Source of the DNA: an uncultured Geobacteraceae bacterium
Lineage (GTDB): Bacteria > Desulfobacterota > Desulfuromonadia > Geobacterales > Pseudopelobacteraceae
Direction of reading: 5' to 3'
NCBI GenBank assembly: GCA_903925005.1
Contig: CAIYDX010000390.1
Coordinates: 1 to 59,333 of the forward strand
Length of the DNA stretch: 59,333 nt
Part shown: positions 35,726 to 44,651 of the stretch, one piece after another
Numbering within the stretch: position 1 is the stretch's first letter
Layout of the letters: each line of letters starts with the position of its first letter
Position numbers and translations under genes: made by a program
Notes under the pieces: generated by a model
Told to the model about the DNA's origin: nothing
Seen by the model: the letters and a program-made list of their open reading frames with translations, nothing else
Database searches by the model: none

Positions 35726-37645
35726 GTGAGAGAAAGAAACAGTAAACTTTATTACTTGCCGGTTGTGCTCTTCGTGCTTTTGGCGTTGCTCTCAATGGCA
35801 GCTATTGTAACTGCCGAAACCAATGAAGAGAAAGAGGCAAGAGAACACCAGCAGGCTAAAGAAAAACAGGAAAAGAAACAGAAGGAACTGCAGGAAAAGA
35901 AGCTGAAACTGGAACAGGAAAAGAAGCTGAAACTGGAACAGGAAAAGAAGCTGAAACTGGAACAGGAAAAGAAGCTGAAACTGGAACAAGAAAAGAAGTT
36001 GAAGCTGGAACAGCAACAAAAAACAGGACAACCGCCGCAACAAAAGACAGGTCAGCAACCGGAGCAACCGGGAGGGCAGCAACAGCAGGAAAAACAGAAA
36101 CCGGTGCGTCCTTTACCGCTGCACGACCCCGGTCCAACCGGCGCTTCACCCTCAAACGATTCCACCGTGCGCCCAAATGCGTTCGGCCGTAAGCCGGTCA
36201 ACGCGACCGGCCCCAAAATGGATGACTCAAATCCGATGAAGCCCACTCCAGGCCCTGTAAGGAAGTTTCGTCAGGTCGAGCCGGTTTACAAACTACCGCC
36301 GGATCTGAAAGCTGGTCAGGGAAACAGCGCTGTCCTGCCAAAGGCCCATGGGGATGCCATACTTCACCAGGTGAACTCGGCACGGACGAACATGCGCGGT
36401 GTCAATGCCAGGCATTTGCCGACCGGCCAGGTTCTGGTCCATCAGGATGGCGGTTTGATCATCAAGGCTTCGAGGGGGCGAGACTACAAGGTCCGTGCGG
36501 ATGGCACACTCGCTTCATTCTCCGAACGTGGCCGAACCGGAAATTTCGGCAATGACGGGAAGCTTCGTTCACTGCATGCAAATGGGATGGATATTGTTCG
36601 TGGCCCGCACAACGAGCGCCGCATCGTGACCGTTCGGCCTGACAATAGCGTTTTGGTCTCCACCGGGCCACATAGCGGCTACCTGCAACGTACAGTCGTT
36701 CGTAATAACCAGCCTGTTATTCAGCGTACCTATGTGGAGAAAAACGTCAGCTACACGCGAGTCTATTCCAGCTACACTTATGGCGGTGTGGTGATGCAGC
36801 AGTATCTGCCGGAGACAAACTTCACCCCGACTTTTTACAAGTGGGCCTACAATCCGTGGAGAACGCCGGTCAGGTATGCCTGGGGGTGGCAACAAGATCC
36901 CTGGTATGGATACTACAACGGATATTTTGTCCCTGCGCCTGTTTATCCGAATTCGGCGCTCTGGCTTACCGATTATCTTTTGGGTGAAACATTGCGGTCG
37001 GCATATCTGGCCCGTGGCCTGACTAGCGCCACGGGGCCATCTGCCTATATTCCGGCGGATTCCCCGATACCCCCCGAACTCAGGGATATGATAGCTCTAG
37101 GGATCAAAAAGCAGCTTGCACGGGAAAGGGAGGCCACCAGGTATCCTGATCAAGCCGTGGATTATGGCGGGCTCCCTGCCGCGATACGCGACCCGAATCA
37201 TCTGTTCATCGTTTCCGACAATATCGAGGTCACCGGCGATGAACAAGTATGCAACTTGACTGCCGGAGATGTTTTGCGACTCACCGGCACTCCGCCTGAG
37301 GGTGTCATGACTGCGGATCTGCGAGTCGCAAGCAGCCAGAGAGGTGATTGTCCAGCTGGTTCCGTAGCGACCATTGCACTTAACGATCTTCAGGAAATGC
37401 ATAACCGCATGCGGGAGAGGATTTACGACGGGCTTGAACTGCTTCGGCAAAGAAACGGTTACAGCGGACTCCCCGCTCCTCCAATGGGGATAATTCCTCC
37501 TCCCAGGGTGAATGAAGCGGCAGCCCCTGCCGACAACAGTCGGAACGTGCTGGATATGCTGCAGGCGCAGCAGAGCGAAGCGGATCAATCAGAGGCACAG
37601 GTGATCCAGGCCGCTTTCAATGAAGATCACGGTTCGGGGCAATAA
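35726..37645 (+). CDS. Exported protein with coiled-coil repeats and a Tyr/Trp-rich domain
   Basis: A 639-residue protein that I do not recognise. The GTG at 35726 follows TGAGGGGG. A signal peptide or anchor (about 8-30) is followed by a charged region with five 8-residue repeats KKLKLEQE (about residues 57-96), a Gln/Pro-rich linker, and a central domain rich in beta-type repeats (RPDNSVLVSTGPHSGYLQ). A segment FYKWAYNPWRTPVRYAWGWQ with many aromatics follows. The C-terminal quarter has a possible SH3-like region (LTAGDVLRLTG). It probably acts in the periplasm or envelope. The TPR gene downstream may be in the same unit. Confidence 0.7.
   Translation: MRERNSKLYYLPVVLFVLLALLSMAAIVTAETNEEKEAREHQQAKEKQEKKQKELQEKKLKLEQEKKLKLEQEKKLKLEQEKKLKLEQEKKLKLEQQQKTGQPPQQKTGQQPEQPGGQQQQEKQKPVRPLPLHDPGPTGASPSNDSTVRPNAFGRKPVNATGPKMDDSNPMKPTPGPVRKFRQVEPVYKLPPDLKAGQGNSAVLPKAHGDAILHQVNSARTNMRGVNARHLPTGQVLVHQDGGLIIKASRGRDYKVRADGTLASFSERGRTGNFGNDGKLRSLHANGMDIVRGPHNERRIVTVRPDNSVLVSTGPHSGYLQRTVVRNNQPVIQRTYVEKNVSYTRVYSSYTYGGVVMQQYLPETNFTPTFYKWAYNPWRTPVRYAWGWQQDPWYGYYNGYFVPAPVYPNSALWLTDYLLGETLRSAYLARGLTSATGPSAYIPADSPIPPELRDMIALGIKKQLAREREATRYPDQAVDYGGLPAAIRDPNHLFIVSDNIEVTGDEQVCNLTAGDVLRLTGTPPEGVMTADLRVASSQRGDCPAGSVATIALNDLQEMHNRMRERIYDGLELLRQRNGYSGLPAPPMGIIPPPRVNEAAAPADNSRNVLDMLQAQQSEADQSEAQVIQAAFNEDHGSGQ
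35894..36013 (+). repeat. 24-bp tandem repeat, five copies, coding for KKLKLEQE
   Basis: Units begin at 35894, 35918, 35942, 35966 and 35990. The first three are identical, the fourth differs at its last base and the fifth at several positions. The unit is a multiple of 3, so copy number can change without a frameshift, and identical copies suggest recent expansion. Confidence 0.9.
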
Positions 37646-37664
37646 AAGAAATGGAATTTATCCT

Positions 37665-38780
37665 ATGACGGCTGGTTCTAAAAAGACATTGCAGCGATTC
37701 ATATTCAGGCTGGCATTAGTGCTGTTTTTGGTCGGAATAACCGCATGGCAGGAAGCAAATGCAGCGCCTGTTACAGTCATCCGTGAATATATCTATCACG
37801 CCGGCGATGCCGACAGTAAGCTGACCAGCCGGGCCATAGCCCTGGAGCAGGTTAAGCGCCTTCTGCTTGAGGAACTTGGCACCTACCTGATCAGCAATAC
37901 CGAGGTTAAAAATTCAACCTTGACCAAGGATGAAATTGTCACATACACCGCCGGGGCGGTTGTTACGGTGATTATCGAGGAACGCTGGAATGGCGTGGAA
38001 TACTTCCTGAGGGCAAAAATCAGTGCGGATACCGCCGAGGTCGCTAAGTCGGTTGCCGCCATGCATGACGACCGCGAGAAGGCGGCAGAACTGGTGCAGC
38101 TCCGTGCCCAGGCCGGCGAGTCGCTTAAGGAGATCGAGCGGCTGCGTAAAGAGCTGGCCGAAGTCAAATCGTCCACCAAGCCGGACAACGCGCCAAATGT
38201 TGCGTCGGTGCAAAAGGGGTATAACGAGGCGGTCGCCAAATTGACCGCTAAGGACTATCTGGAGCAAGGCATCCGCCTGCGGAAAACCGGCACTTTCGAG
38301 GAATCGCTGGCCGCATTCAGCAACGCGGTAGCTGCCACTCCCAATTGGTTCCGTCCATACGTCACCCGTGGGGCGATATTTCTGCTCCTTAATAATCCGC
38401 AAAAAGCTTTGGATGATTTGGAACGCGCCCTGCAACTTAATCCGGCTGACCTGACCGCGGTGAGTCTTCACGGTATTGTGCTCCTGAAGCTGGGACGGAA
38501 GGAGGATGGTGCCTTCGAGCTTAAAAGGGTTGCAGCGGCATCTCCGAATGATCCCAACACCCAGACCAATATTGCCGGGATACTTGTCAAAAACAACTTG
38601 TCGAACGAGGCACTTCCTTTTCTTACCCGTGCAATCGATCTGCGTCCCAATGACAACGGCCGAGCCTATTTTCTGCGTGCGCAGGTATACAATCAGCTAG
38701 GCAGAAAGCAGAAAGCGCTGGAAGATTTGAACATGGCCGCGCGGCAAGGGAATGCAAAAGCCCGCGAACTGTTGAGATAG
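37665..38780 (+). CDS. TPR-repeat exported protein
   Basis: A 371-residue protein. The start at 37665 is chosen because it sits directly before the signal peptide; an ATG at 37620 would overlap the upstream gene. The signal peptide (RFIFRLALVLFLVGITAW) is followed by a domain with VIREYIYHAGDADSKLTSRA, similar to envelope-assembly N-terminal domains, a coiled coil (about 140-185) and at least three TPRs (about 215-365), e.g. ALDDLERALQLNPADLTAV. TPRs mediate protein binding. It follows the Tyr/Trp-rich exported protein closely, so the two may work together. Confidence 0.75.
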   Translation: MTAGSKKTLQRFIFRLALVLFLVGITAWQEANAAPVTVIREYIYHAGDADSKLTSRAIALEQVKRLLLEELGTYLISNTEVKNSTLTKDEIVTYTAGAVVTVIIEERWNGVEYFLRAKISADTAEVAKSVAAMHDDREKAAELVQLRAQAGESLKEIERLRKELAEVKSSTKPDNAPNVASVQKGYNEAVAKLTAKDYLEQGIRLRKTGTFEESLAAFSNAVAATPNWFRPYVTRGAIFLLLNNPQKALDDLERALQLNPADLTAVSLHGIVLLKLGRKEDGAFELKRVAAASPNDPNTQTNIAGILVKNNLSNEALPFLTRAIDLRPNDNGRAYFLRAQVYNQLGRKQKALEDLNMAARQGNAKARELLR

Positions 38781-38815
38781 GGTAGAGTGAACCTCAGCTG
38801 GGACATTGTTTCGTC

Positions 38816-41599
38816 TCAGTGCGCCTCGCTCCAGTTGGCCCCGTAGCTGATATCCACCTTGAGCGGAACCCGCGTTTCCACCGCATGTTCCATCTCCTCC
38901 TCCACCAACCGCTCCATCTTCAGCAATTCATCCTCCGGCACTTCAAAAACCAGTTCGTCATGCACCTGCATGATCAGACGGCTCTGCAGCTGCTCCAGGC
39001 GGATGCGTGAGTCAACCCGGATCATTGCCGCCTTGATGATGTCGGCGGCCGAGCCCTGAATCGGGTAGTTGATGGCGTTACGGCGGGCAAAGGCAAGGAC
39101 ATTGCCGTTTGAGCTCTGGATATCCGGGATTGGAAGGCGCCGCCCAAGGATCGTGGTGACGGCGCCCGATTCTTCCGCCTGGCGGATGCAGGAGTCCAGG
39201 TAAGCCATCGCGCCGCTGTGGCGTTCGCGGTAGGCGGCGATGAACTCTTCGGCGGTTTTGCGGGCTATGCCGAGCTGCTTTGCCAGAGAGAAGGCCCCCT
39301 GGCCGTAGATGATGCCGAAGTTTATCGTTTTGGCCTGGCGGCGCATTTCCGGGGTAACCATCTCCGGGAAGAGGCCGAAGATCTCGGCGGCGGTGCGGGT
39401 ATGGATGTCTTCGTCATTGGCAAAGGCGTGGCAGAATACCTTGTCTCCGGATAGATGTGCCAGGACGCGCAGTTCTATCTGGGAATAATCTGCCGACAGG
39501 ATGAGATGCCCCGGTGGGGCGATGAAGGCGTGGCGGATACGGCGCCCCTCTTCGGTGCGGATCGGGATGTTCTGCAGATTCGGATCGGACGAAGAGAGCC
39601 GGCCGGTATTGGTGACGGTCTGGTTGTAGGAGGTGTGCACCCTGCCGCTCTTCGGACTGACCAGACGGGGGAGGGCGTCGGTATAGGTCGATTTGAGCTT
39701 GGCGACACTACGGTAATCAAGGATCAAACGGACTATTTCATGTTCTTCCGCCAGTGCGGTCAGCACTTCGTTGTCGGTTGACCAGCCGGTCTTGCCTTTG
39801 GTTTTTTTGCCGGTTTTCAGCCCCATTCGCTCAAAAAGCACCTCGCCCAGCTGTTTGGGGGAGTTGAGGTTGAATTGCTGTCCGGCCAGCAAAAAGACCT
39901 GCCCTTCAAGAGTGGACATGCGACCGGCAAAGTCTGCGGAGAGTCCCGCCAAAAGGTTGGAATCCAGCAGTACTCCATGGTTTTCCATCGCGGCTAGAAT
40001 CGGCACCAGCGGCATTTCTACGGTATGAAACAGCTCCTCAAGCTGGTCAGTGACCAGCAGCGGTTCAAACTTCCGGCGGAGCAGCCATGTGGCATCGGCA
40101 TCTTCGGCGGCATAGCGCGAAGCAGCATCGATCGGTACTTCGGCAAAGTTGATTTGATCCCTGCCTTTGCCGGTCACGTCACTATAGCTGATCATCTTGT
40201 GGCCGAGCTGTTCAACAGCCAGCGAATCCAGGCCATGCCCCTGCCGTGACGGGTTGAGCAGATAGGAAGCCAGCATCGTGTCGAACCAGACACCGGACAG
40301 GCTGACGCCGTTATTAGCCAGCACCTGCATGTCGAATTTGATGTTCTGACCGATCTTGCGGACGGCAGGATTCTCAAGCAGGGGGCGCAGGCGGTTAAGG
40401 ACGGTGTCTCGGGGAAGTTGGTTGGGGGCGAGGTCAACCCCCTCCCCCTTCCGTTCTCCCTCTTGAAAGGGGAGAGGATTAAAAGCAAATAAAGTTCCCT
40501 CCCCTTCAAGGTGAGGATGAGGGTGGGAATGGGGTTTGCAGGCAACCACATGCCCGACCGGGATATAATAAGCTTCATGATCCATAAACGAAAACGACAA
40601 TCCGACAATTTCAGCAAGGCGCGGGTCGAGGCTGGTGGTTTCCAGATCGACAGCAAATTCTCCGGTGCGCTCCAGGCCATCGATGAGAGTTTCCAGCTGC
40701 TTCGTGGTCGTAATAGTGTGGTATTTCTCCGTTGATAATGTCGCTTGCGCGGTCAGTTCCTTGATCAGCGAAGTAAAACCATGTTTTTTAAAGAAAATAT
40801 TCAGGACTTCCTGGTTAGGTTCCTGTGCTGAAAGGGTGTCCAGATCTACATCCAGCGGGACACTGCACTCAATTGTCGCCAGGCGGCGTGACAGCAGTGC
40901 TTGTTCGCGGAATTCACGCAGCTTTTCGCCGTTTTTACCCTTAACCTCATCGGCACGTTCAAGCAGCTGATCGAGTGATCCGAACTCCTGAATCAATTTG
41001 GCGGCGGTTTTTTCGCCGATGCCCGGCACACCCGGAATGTTGTCCGAGGAGTCTCCCGCCAAACCGAGAATGTCGGTAACCAGTTCAGGGCCGACGCCAA
41101 AGCGCTCAATTACATCAGCTATTCCGGACTCCTTCCCCTTCATGGTATCCAGCAGGGAGACGCGCTCGGTCACAATCTGCATCAGGTCCTTGTCGCCGGT
41201 AACTACCACCACTCTGCCGCCTTGAGCGGCAAAACGTCCGGCCAGCGCGCCTATTATGTCATCCGCTTCATATCCCTGCAGCTCCAGCGTCGGGATGTTG
41301 AATGCCCGCACCACCTCGCGAATCGGCTCCATCTGCAGACGCAGGTCATCAGGCATCGCGGCGCGGTTGGCCTTGTACTCCGGGTACATCTCGGTGCGGA
41401 ATGTCGTCCGTCCGGCGTCGAAAACCACCGCTACATGCCGCGGGTTGTAATCTTTCAGCAGTTTGAGCAGCATCTGGATGAAACCGTAGATGGCGTTGGT
41501 CGGAAAACCGCTGGGGGACGACAGGTGCCGTATCGCATAATATGCGCGATAGATATAGGAGGAACCGTCAACCAGGTAGAGTGTCTCGTTATGACTCAT
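38816..41599 (-). CDS. polA: DNA polymerase I
   Basis: A 927-residue replication/repair polymerase. The start at 41599 (MSHNETLYLVDGSSYIYRAYY) is family-typical; the open frame extends further upstream without support. Order: 5-nuclease domain (1 to about 290), 3-5 exonuclease domain (about 315-500) with its acidic residues apparently intact (FAVDLETTSLD, IKFDMQVLANN, YAAEDADATW), then the polymerase with motif A LSADYSQIELRVLAH, motif B RRQAKTINFGIIYG and motif C QVHDELVFEVPEDE. An extra segment of about 33-40 residues rich in His, Pro, Glu and Gly (starting near residue 355, PHSHPHPHLEGEGTL) interrupts a loop in the exonuclease domain and is encoded by a palindromic repeat. The gene overlaps the DUF4177 gene by 11 bases. 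Confidence 0.95.
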   Translation of the reverse strand: MSHNETLYLVDGSSYIYRAYYAIRHLSSPSGFPTNAIYGFIQMLLKLLKDYNPRHVAVVFDAGRTTFRTEMYPEYKANRAAMPDDLRLQMEPIREVVRAFNIPTLELQGYEADDIIGALAGRFAAQGGRVVVVTGDKDLMQIVTERVSLLDTMKGKESGIADVIERFGVGPELVTDILGLAGDSSDNIPGVPGIGEKTAAKLIQEFGSLDQLLERADEVKGKNGEKLREFREQALLSRRLATIECSVPLDVDLDTLSAQEPNQEVLNIFFKKHGFTSLIKELTAQATLSTEKYHTITTTKQLETLIDGLERTGEFAVDLETTSLDPRLAEIVGLSFSFMDHEAYYIPVGHVVACKPHSHPHPHLEGEGTLFAFNPLPFQEGERKGEGVDLAPNQLPRDTVLNRLRPLLENPAVRKIGQNIKFDMQVLANNGVSLSGVWFDTMLASYLLNPSRQGHGLDSLAVEQLGHKMISYSDVTGKGRDQINFAEVPIDAASRYAAEDADATWLLRRKFEPLLVTDQLEELFHTVEMPLVPILAAMENHGVLLDSNLLAGLSADFAGRMSTLEGQVFLLAGQQFNLNSPKQLGEVLFERMGLKTGKKTKGKTGWSTDNEVLTALAEEHEIVRLILDYRSVAKLKSTYTDALPRLVSPKSGRVHTSYNQTVTNTGRLSSSDPNLQNIPIRTEEGRRIRHAFIAPPGHLILSADYSQIELRVLAHLSGDKVFCHAFANDEDIHTRTAAEIFGLFPEMVTPEMRRQAKTINFGIIYGQGAFSLAKQLGIARKTAEEFIAAYRERHSGAMAYLDSCIRQAEESGAVTTILGRRLPIPDIQSSNGNVLAFARRNAINYPIQGSAADIIKAAMIRVDSRIRLEQLQSRLIMQVHDELVFEVPEDELLKMERLVEEEMEHAVETRVPLKVDISYGANWSEAH
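40438..40534. repeat. Palindromic repeat element inserted in frame within polA
   Basis: A GC-rich inverted repeat of about 97 bp: CCCTCTTGAAAGGGGAGAGG pairs with CCCTCCCCTTCAAGGTGAGG on either side of an AT-rich loop (ATTAAAAGCAAATAAAG), and outer C-rich/G-rich flanks also pair. It resembles the intergenic REP-like repeats common in proteobacteria but is translated here. The reading frame is open through it and polA motifs on both sides are intact. Confidence 0.8.
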
Positions 41600-41777
41600 G
41601 GTGTTCCCCCGCTTCCCGCGTGAAAAGTGCAAAGGCCATAGCCGGACGCTTGCTGGATTCACGCATGGCGAACTGCAGCCCGTCGAAATTCCACCCTTTG
41701 GAACTCCAGTCATTGAGAGTCTCTTCGATCACATCCTCGGTGACGGTCCCAATTTCAACAACCTTGTAGGTCAGCAT
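41589..41777 (-). CDS. DUF4177-like small protein
   Basis: A 62-residue protein (MLTYKVVEIGTVTEDVIEET). It fits the DUF4177 pattern: a YKVVEI strand, an LNDWSSKGWNFDG helix-turn, and an RPAMAFALFTR strand. The function of the domain is unknown. An AAAGGA site precedes the ATG at 41777. It overlaps polA by 11 bases and probably shares its transcript. Confidence 0.8.
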   Translation of the reverse strand: MLTYKVVEIGTVTEDVIEETLNDWSSKGWNFDGLQFAMRESSKRPAMAFALFTREAGEHHES

Positions 41778-41832
41778 GTATGTATCCTTTATGTAAGGGA
41801 CTTGGGAATTATTAAAATACCTTTTTTGACTT

Positions 41833-41921
41833 GTAGGGGCTAAGCAAGTTTCATCTGCTTCGCCCGCCTTTGAATCGGTGCCAACAAGAGTAAAGCAGGT
41901 GAGCGTTTGCTTTACCCCTAC
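41833..41921. repeat. 89-bp hairpin repeat with GTAGGGG / CCCCTAC ends
   Basis: GTAGGGGCTAAGCAAG at the left pairs with CTTTGCTTTACCCCTAC-type sequence at the right. The centre carries additional short inverted pieces (e.g. CTGCTTCGCCC). It lies in the 266-bp gap between DUF4177-polA and the IclR gene, where no gene was seen. It resembles a dispersed intergenic repeat class. Confidence 0.65.
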
Positions 41922-41995
41922 GTTTAAAAACGGTAAATCAGCATTTTCTTCATCCCTAAGTTCTACAGTTCCGGGAATTACAGGAGAACTGCATA

Positions 41996-42020
41996 AAAAA
42001 AAGGCGGCTCGAAAGCCGCC
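41996..42020 (-). terminator. Rho-independent terminator after the IclR gene
   Basis: On the minus strand, GGCGGCT-ttcg-AGCCGCC is a perfect 7-bp stem with a stable tetraloop followed by a run of T. It starts 24 bases after the IclR stop. Confidence 0.88.
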
Positions 42021-42043
42021 CTGGAGGTGTCTGTGAAAACGGA

Positions 42044-42826
42044 TTACTTCTGGAAGCCGAGCTTTGCGGAAATTTCGTCACCCGCTTTGAGGACCAGCGG
42101 AATAAGTTCATTTTTGATGCGATCGTCCGAGAAACGCATTGACGGGCCGGAAATGCTGACTGCACCGATTATGCGGCGGGTGTAGTCACGGATCGGCGCA
42201 CTTACACACTTGACGCCGATATCAAGCTCCTCGTTGTCATATGCATATCCCTGCTCGGCAATCTGTTTCAGCTGTTTTTTCAAGGCATCACGGTCGGTGA
42301 TGGTGTTTGGTGTATAGCTTTTCAGCTCTTTTGCGGGGAGGTATGACTCAAGCTCCTCATCGCTCATAAAGGCGATCTGCACCTTGCCGGCGGCGGTGCA
42401 GTAAGCCGGCAGTCGCGACCCTACCCGCGGGACGACCCTGACGGTCATGCCGGTTTCAACAACATCGAGGTAGACTATATTGAAGTCTTTTAAAATTGAA
42501 ACATACGTAGTCTCGTTACAGTTCGCCACCAATGTCTCAAGAACCGGTTTTGACTGTCTGAGCAGCCCCATCTGTTTGATAAATGTCTGCCCGAGTTCCA
42601 GGGTTCTCAAACCGAGACGGTAGTTCTCGGTCACCTTGTTCTGCTCGATGTAGCTGCGTGATTCAAGTGTTGCCAGCAGCCTGAAGACATTGTTCTTGTG
42701 GAGTTTCAAACGTTTGCTGAGTTCGGTGACCCCCAGTTCGTCAACTTCACCATGAAACTGTTCCAGAAGGTCAAGAGCATGTGAAACGGCCTGTATAAGA
42801 TATTCGGATTTTTCTTTTTTTGCCAT
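42044..42826 (-). CDS. IclR-family transcriptional regulator
   Basis: A 260-residue regulator. The N-terminal winged helix (about 10-75, VTELSKRLKLHKNNVFRLLATLE) binds DNA; the C-terminal domain (about 85-255) binds a small molecule, with YLDVVETGMTVRVVPRVGSRLPAYCTAAGK as the family core. Effectors are often aromatic or short acids; none is evident. It is divergent from the Usp gene, with 219 bp between them, which it may regulate. Confidence 0.9.
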   Translation of the reverse strand: MAKKEKSEYLIQAVSHALDLLEQFHGEVDELGVTELSKRLKLHKNNVFRLLATLESRSYIEQNKVTENYRLGLRTLELGQTFIKQMGLLRQSKPVLETLVANCNETTYVSILKDFNIVYLDVVETGMTVRVVPRVGSRLPAYCTAAGKVQIAFMSDEELESYLPAKELKSYTPNTITDRDALKKQLKQIAEQGYAYDNEELDIGVKCVSAPIRDYTRRIIGAVSISGPSMRFSDDRIKNELIPLVLKAGDEISAKLGFQK

Positions 42827-43045
42827 GGGGTAAGTCCTTTTTGTAAATTAGAGTAAAAGTAAGCAAGTTGCAACATATCAAAATGTAATCGTTAATTAAG
42901 AATAAAGCCAAAAGTACCGTTTATGCGACATAATGGCAAAATGATAGAATATTGTTTTACAATTGTCAAGTGTGAAAAATTGCTTTATATTGAATTATTG
43001 AATGATCCGCCAGTGGTTTGTTTGTAAAACATGTATGAGGGTGCT

Positions 43046-43501
43046 ATGCTCAGCCTGCGCAAAAAAATACTTGTGACGATTGATGGTTCCCCGCAGTCCG
43101 ACAAGGCGGCCGAAGAGGCCGTTCGGCTTGCCGCCGGCAATCAGAGCCAGATAAAAAGCCGGATATATGCGCTGCTGGTGCTTCCTAATGCACCGACTTC
43201 GACATACACCGACTTTGTTCCGGCGGCTCCTGTGACAGAAACAAATAAATGGGATGAGCTTAGAGAACGTATATTTTTTGTTGTCGAAAAATGTGCGGCG
43301 GAACACGCCATTCCATTGGAAATGATCGTTGAATACGGTGATCCGGCTGATAAAATCATCTCATTTGCCAAACGCGAGGAGATAGATGTGATTGTTATAG
43401 GCAGTTCCGGCAAGGGGTTTATCCAGCGCCGAATCACGGGGAGCGTTTCCCATAAAGTTACCAGTAATGCACCATGTTCGGTTTATGTAGTAAGAGGTTA
43501 A
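43046..43501 (+). CDS. Universal stress protein (UspA family)
   Basis: A 151-residue protein of the UspA superfamily. The start at 43046 has GAGGG upstream; an ATG at 43031 lies before that site. The ATP-binding pattern G-x2-G-x9-G-S/T is visible in GSSGKGFIQRRITGSVS, and VTIDGSPQSDKAAEEAV is the N-terminal nucleotide strand. Role in stress or energy sensing is inferred from the family. Confidence 0.88.
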   Translation: MLSLRKKILVTIDGSPQSDKAAEEAVRLAAGNQSQIKSRIYALLVLPNAPTSTYTDFVPAAPVTETNKWDELRERIFFVVEKCAAEHAIPLEMIVEYGDPADKIISFAKREEIDVIVIGSSGKGFIQRRITGSVSHKVTSNAPCSVYVVRG

Positions 43502-43519
43502 CTAAGAAAGGAATACTAA

Positions 43520-44314
43520 GTGTCACGTCTTTTAATTGTTCGACTGTTTTTTGCTGTAATTGTAATATTGCTGCCGTTGTCGGCTTCTGCCGCTGAATCG
43601 TTCCGCGTACCAATTTTGCTGTATCATCGGTTAGGAGCGACAGTTGCCGATGGCATGACTATCACGACCCCTGTCTTTGAAGCGCATATGAAATATCTGC
43701 ACGACAACGGCTATAAAGTCATTCCGCTGCGGCAGCTCGTTGATTATTACCGGGGAAAAGCTCCCGCGCCGGGACCAAAGTCTGTTGTTATAGTAGAGGA
43801 TGATGCCCACAAGTCGGTCTACAGCGATATGCTTCCGGTTATAAAGAAGTACCGCTATCCGGTGACAATATTCTGCTATCCGTCGGCAATTTCCAATGCA
43901 AAATACGCGTTGACCTGGGACCAGCTGAAAGATTTGCAAAAAACCGGACTGTTTGAAGTTCAGTCGCATACCTTTTGGCACCCGAACTTTAAAATAGAAC
44001 GCAAGAGGCTGAGTCAGACAGCTCTGGATGCGTTCGTAAAGGTACAGTTAACAAAGTCGAAGAGCCGTTTGGAAACTCAGCTTGGAACAAAAGTTGACAT
44101 GCTTGCCTGGCCTTTTGGGATATATGACGACTATTTGATCGGCAAGGCCAAGGAGGCGGGCTATGTCGCCACCTTCACCATCGAACGCCGGCATGCAGCC
44201 GCATCTGATTCTGTTTTCAAACTCCCACGCTACCTGCTGATAAATGCCGACAACGTCAAGGCTTTTGCGCAACTGCTTGAAGGTAATGCAGTTAAGCGCA
44301 ATGTAGTCTATTGA
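43520..44314 (+). CDS. Polysaccharide deacetylase (NodB domain), exported
   Basis: A 264-residue carbohydrate esterase. Signal peptide at about 1-25 (LLIVRLFFAVIVILLPLSASA). The NodB motifs are modified but readable: VIVEDDAHKS carries the Asp-Asp pair (usually TFDDG), SHTFWHPN is the H-x3-H zinc motif, and WPFGIYDD follows. It removes acetyl groups from a cell-surface glycan. GTG start at 43520 follows AAAGGA. It overlaps the next small gene by one base (TGATG). Confidence 0.87.
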   Translation: MSRLLIVRLFFAVIVILLPLSASAAESFRVPILLYHRLGATVADGMTITTPVFEAHMKYLHDNGYKVIPLRQLVDYYRGKAPAPGPKSVVIVEDDAHKSVYSDMLPVIKKYRYPVTIFCYPSAISNAKYALTWDQLKDLQKTGLFEVQSHTFWHPNFKIERKRLSQTALDAFVKVQLTKSKSRLETQLGTKVDMLAWPFGIYDDYLIGKAKEAGYVATFTIERRHAAASDSVFKLPRYLLINADNVKAFAQLLEGNAVKRNVVY

Positions 44315-44499
44315 TGCCTGACGATGCTCCCAAAAAACACCCCTGTCCGGACTGCACCTGTTGTCAGTGGTGTTCGGATGATCGCTGCCGTCTCTGTCTG
44401 AATCGCACAACCTGTCGTCGTCGCAAACGGTCGATTGCGGAACAGATTGCGTTGTACGAGTCGCTGAATACCCCCGACACCAGTGCAGAAAAACAGTAA
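44314..44499 (+). CDS. Small Cys-rich protein coupled to the deacetylase
   Basis: A 61-residue protein with eight cysteines in its first 35 residues (CPDC, CC, C, C, C, C), followed by a basic patch RRRKRS and a helical acidic tail. It may bind zinc or iron-sulfur. Its ATG overlaps the deacetylase stop, so it is translated with it. I do not recognise the family. Confidence 0.6.
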   Translation: MPDDAPKKHPCPDCTCCQWCSDDRCRLCLNRTTCRRRKRSIAEQIALYESLNTPDTSAEKQ

Positions 44500-44651
44500 A
44501 GCTGTGCGTGCGTCTCACTTGGAGGCGTGGCATGAACATGCTGCCTGTATGGTAACAAGCACTATATTAAAAAATCCGGGACAATTATGTTGGAATAATC
44601 CGCAGTAATGTGGTAGAAAAGGAAACTATCAAAAAAAACAGGAGGTCGCAG

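Noticed and set aside
35894-36013. 24-bp repeat as a member of the inverted short-period repeat family
   Set aside because: It has no inverted partner, is coding and in frame, and its unit is unrelated.
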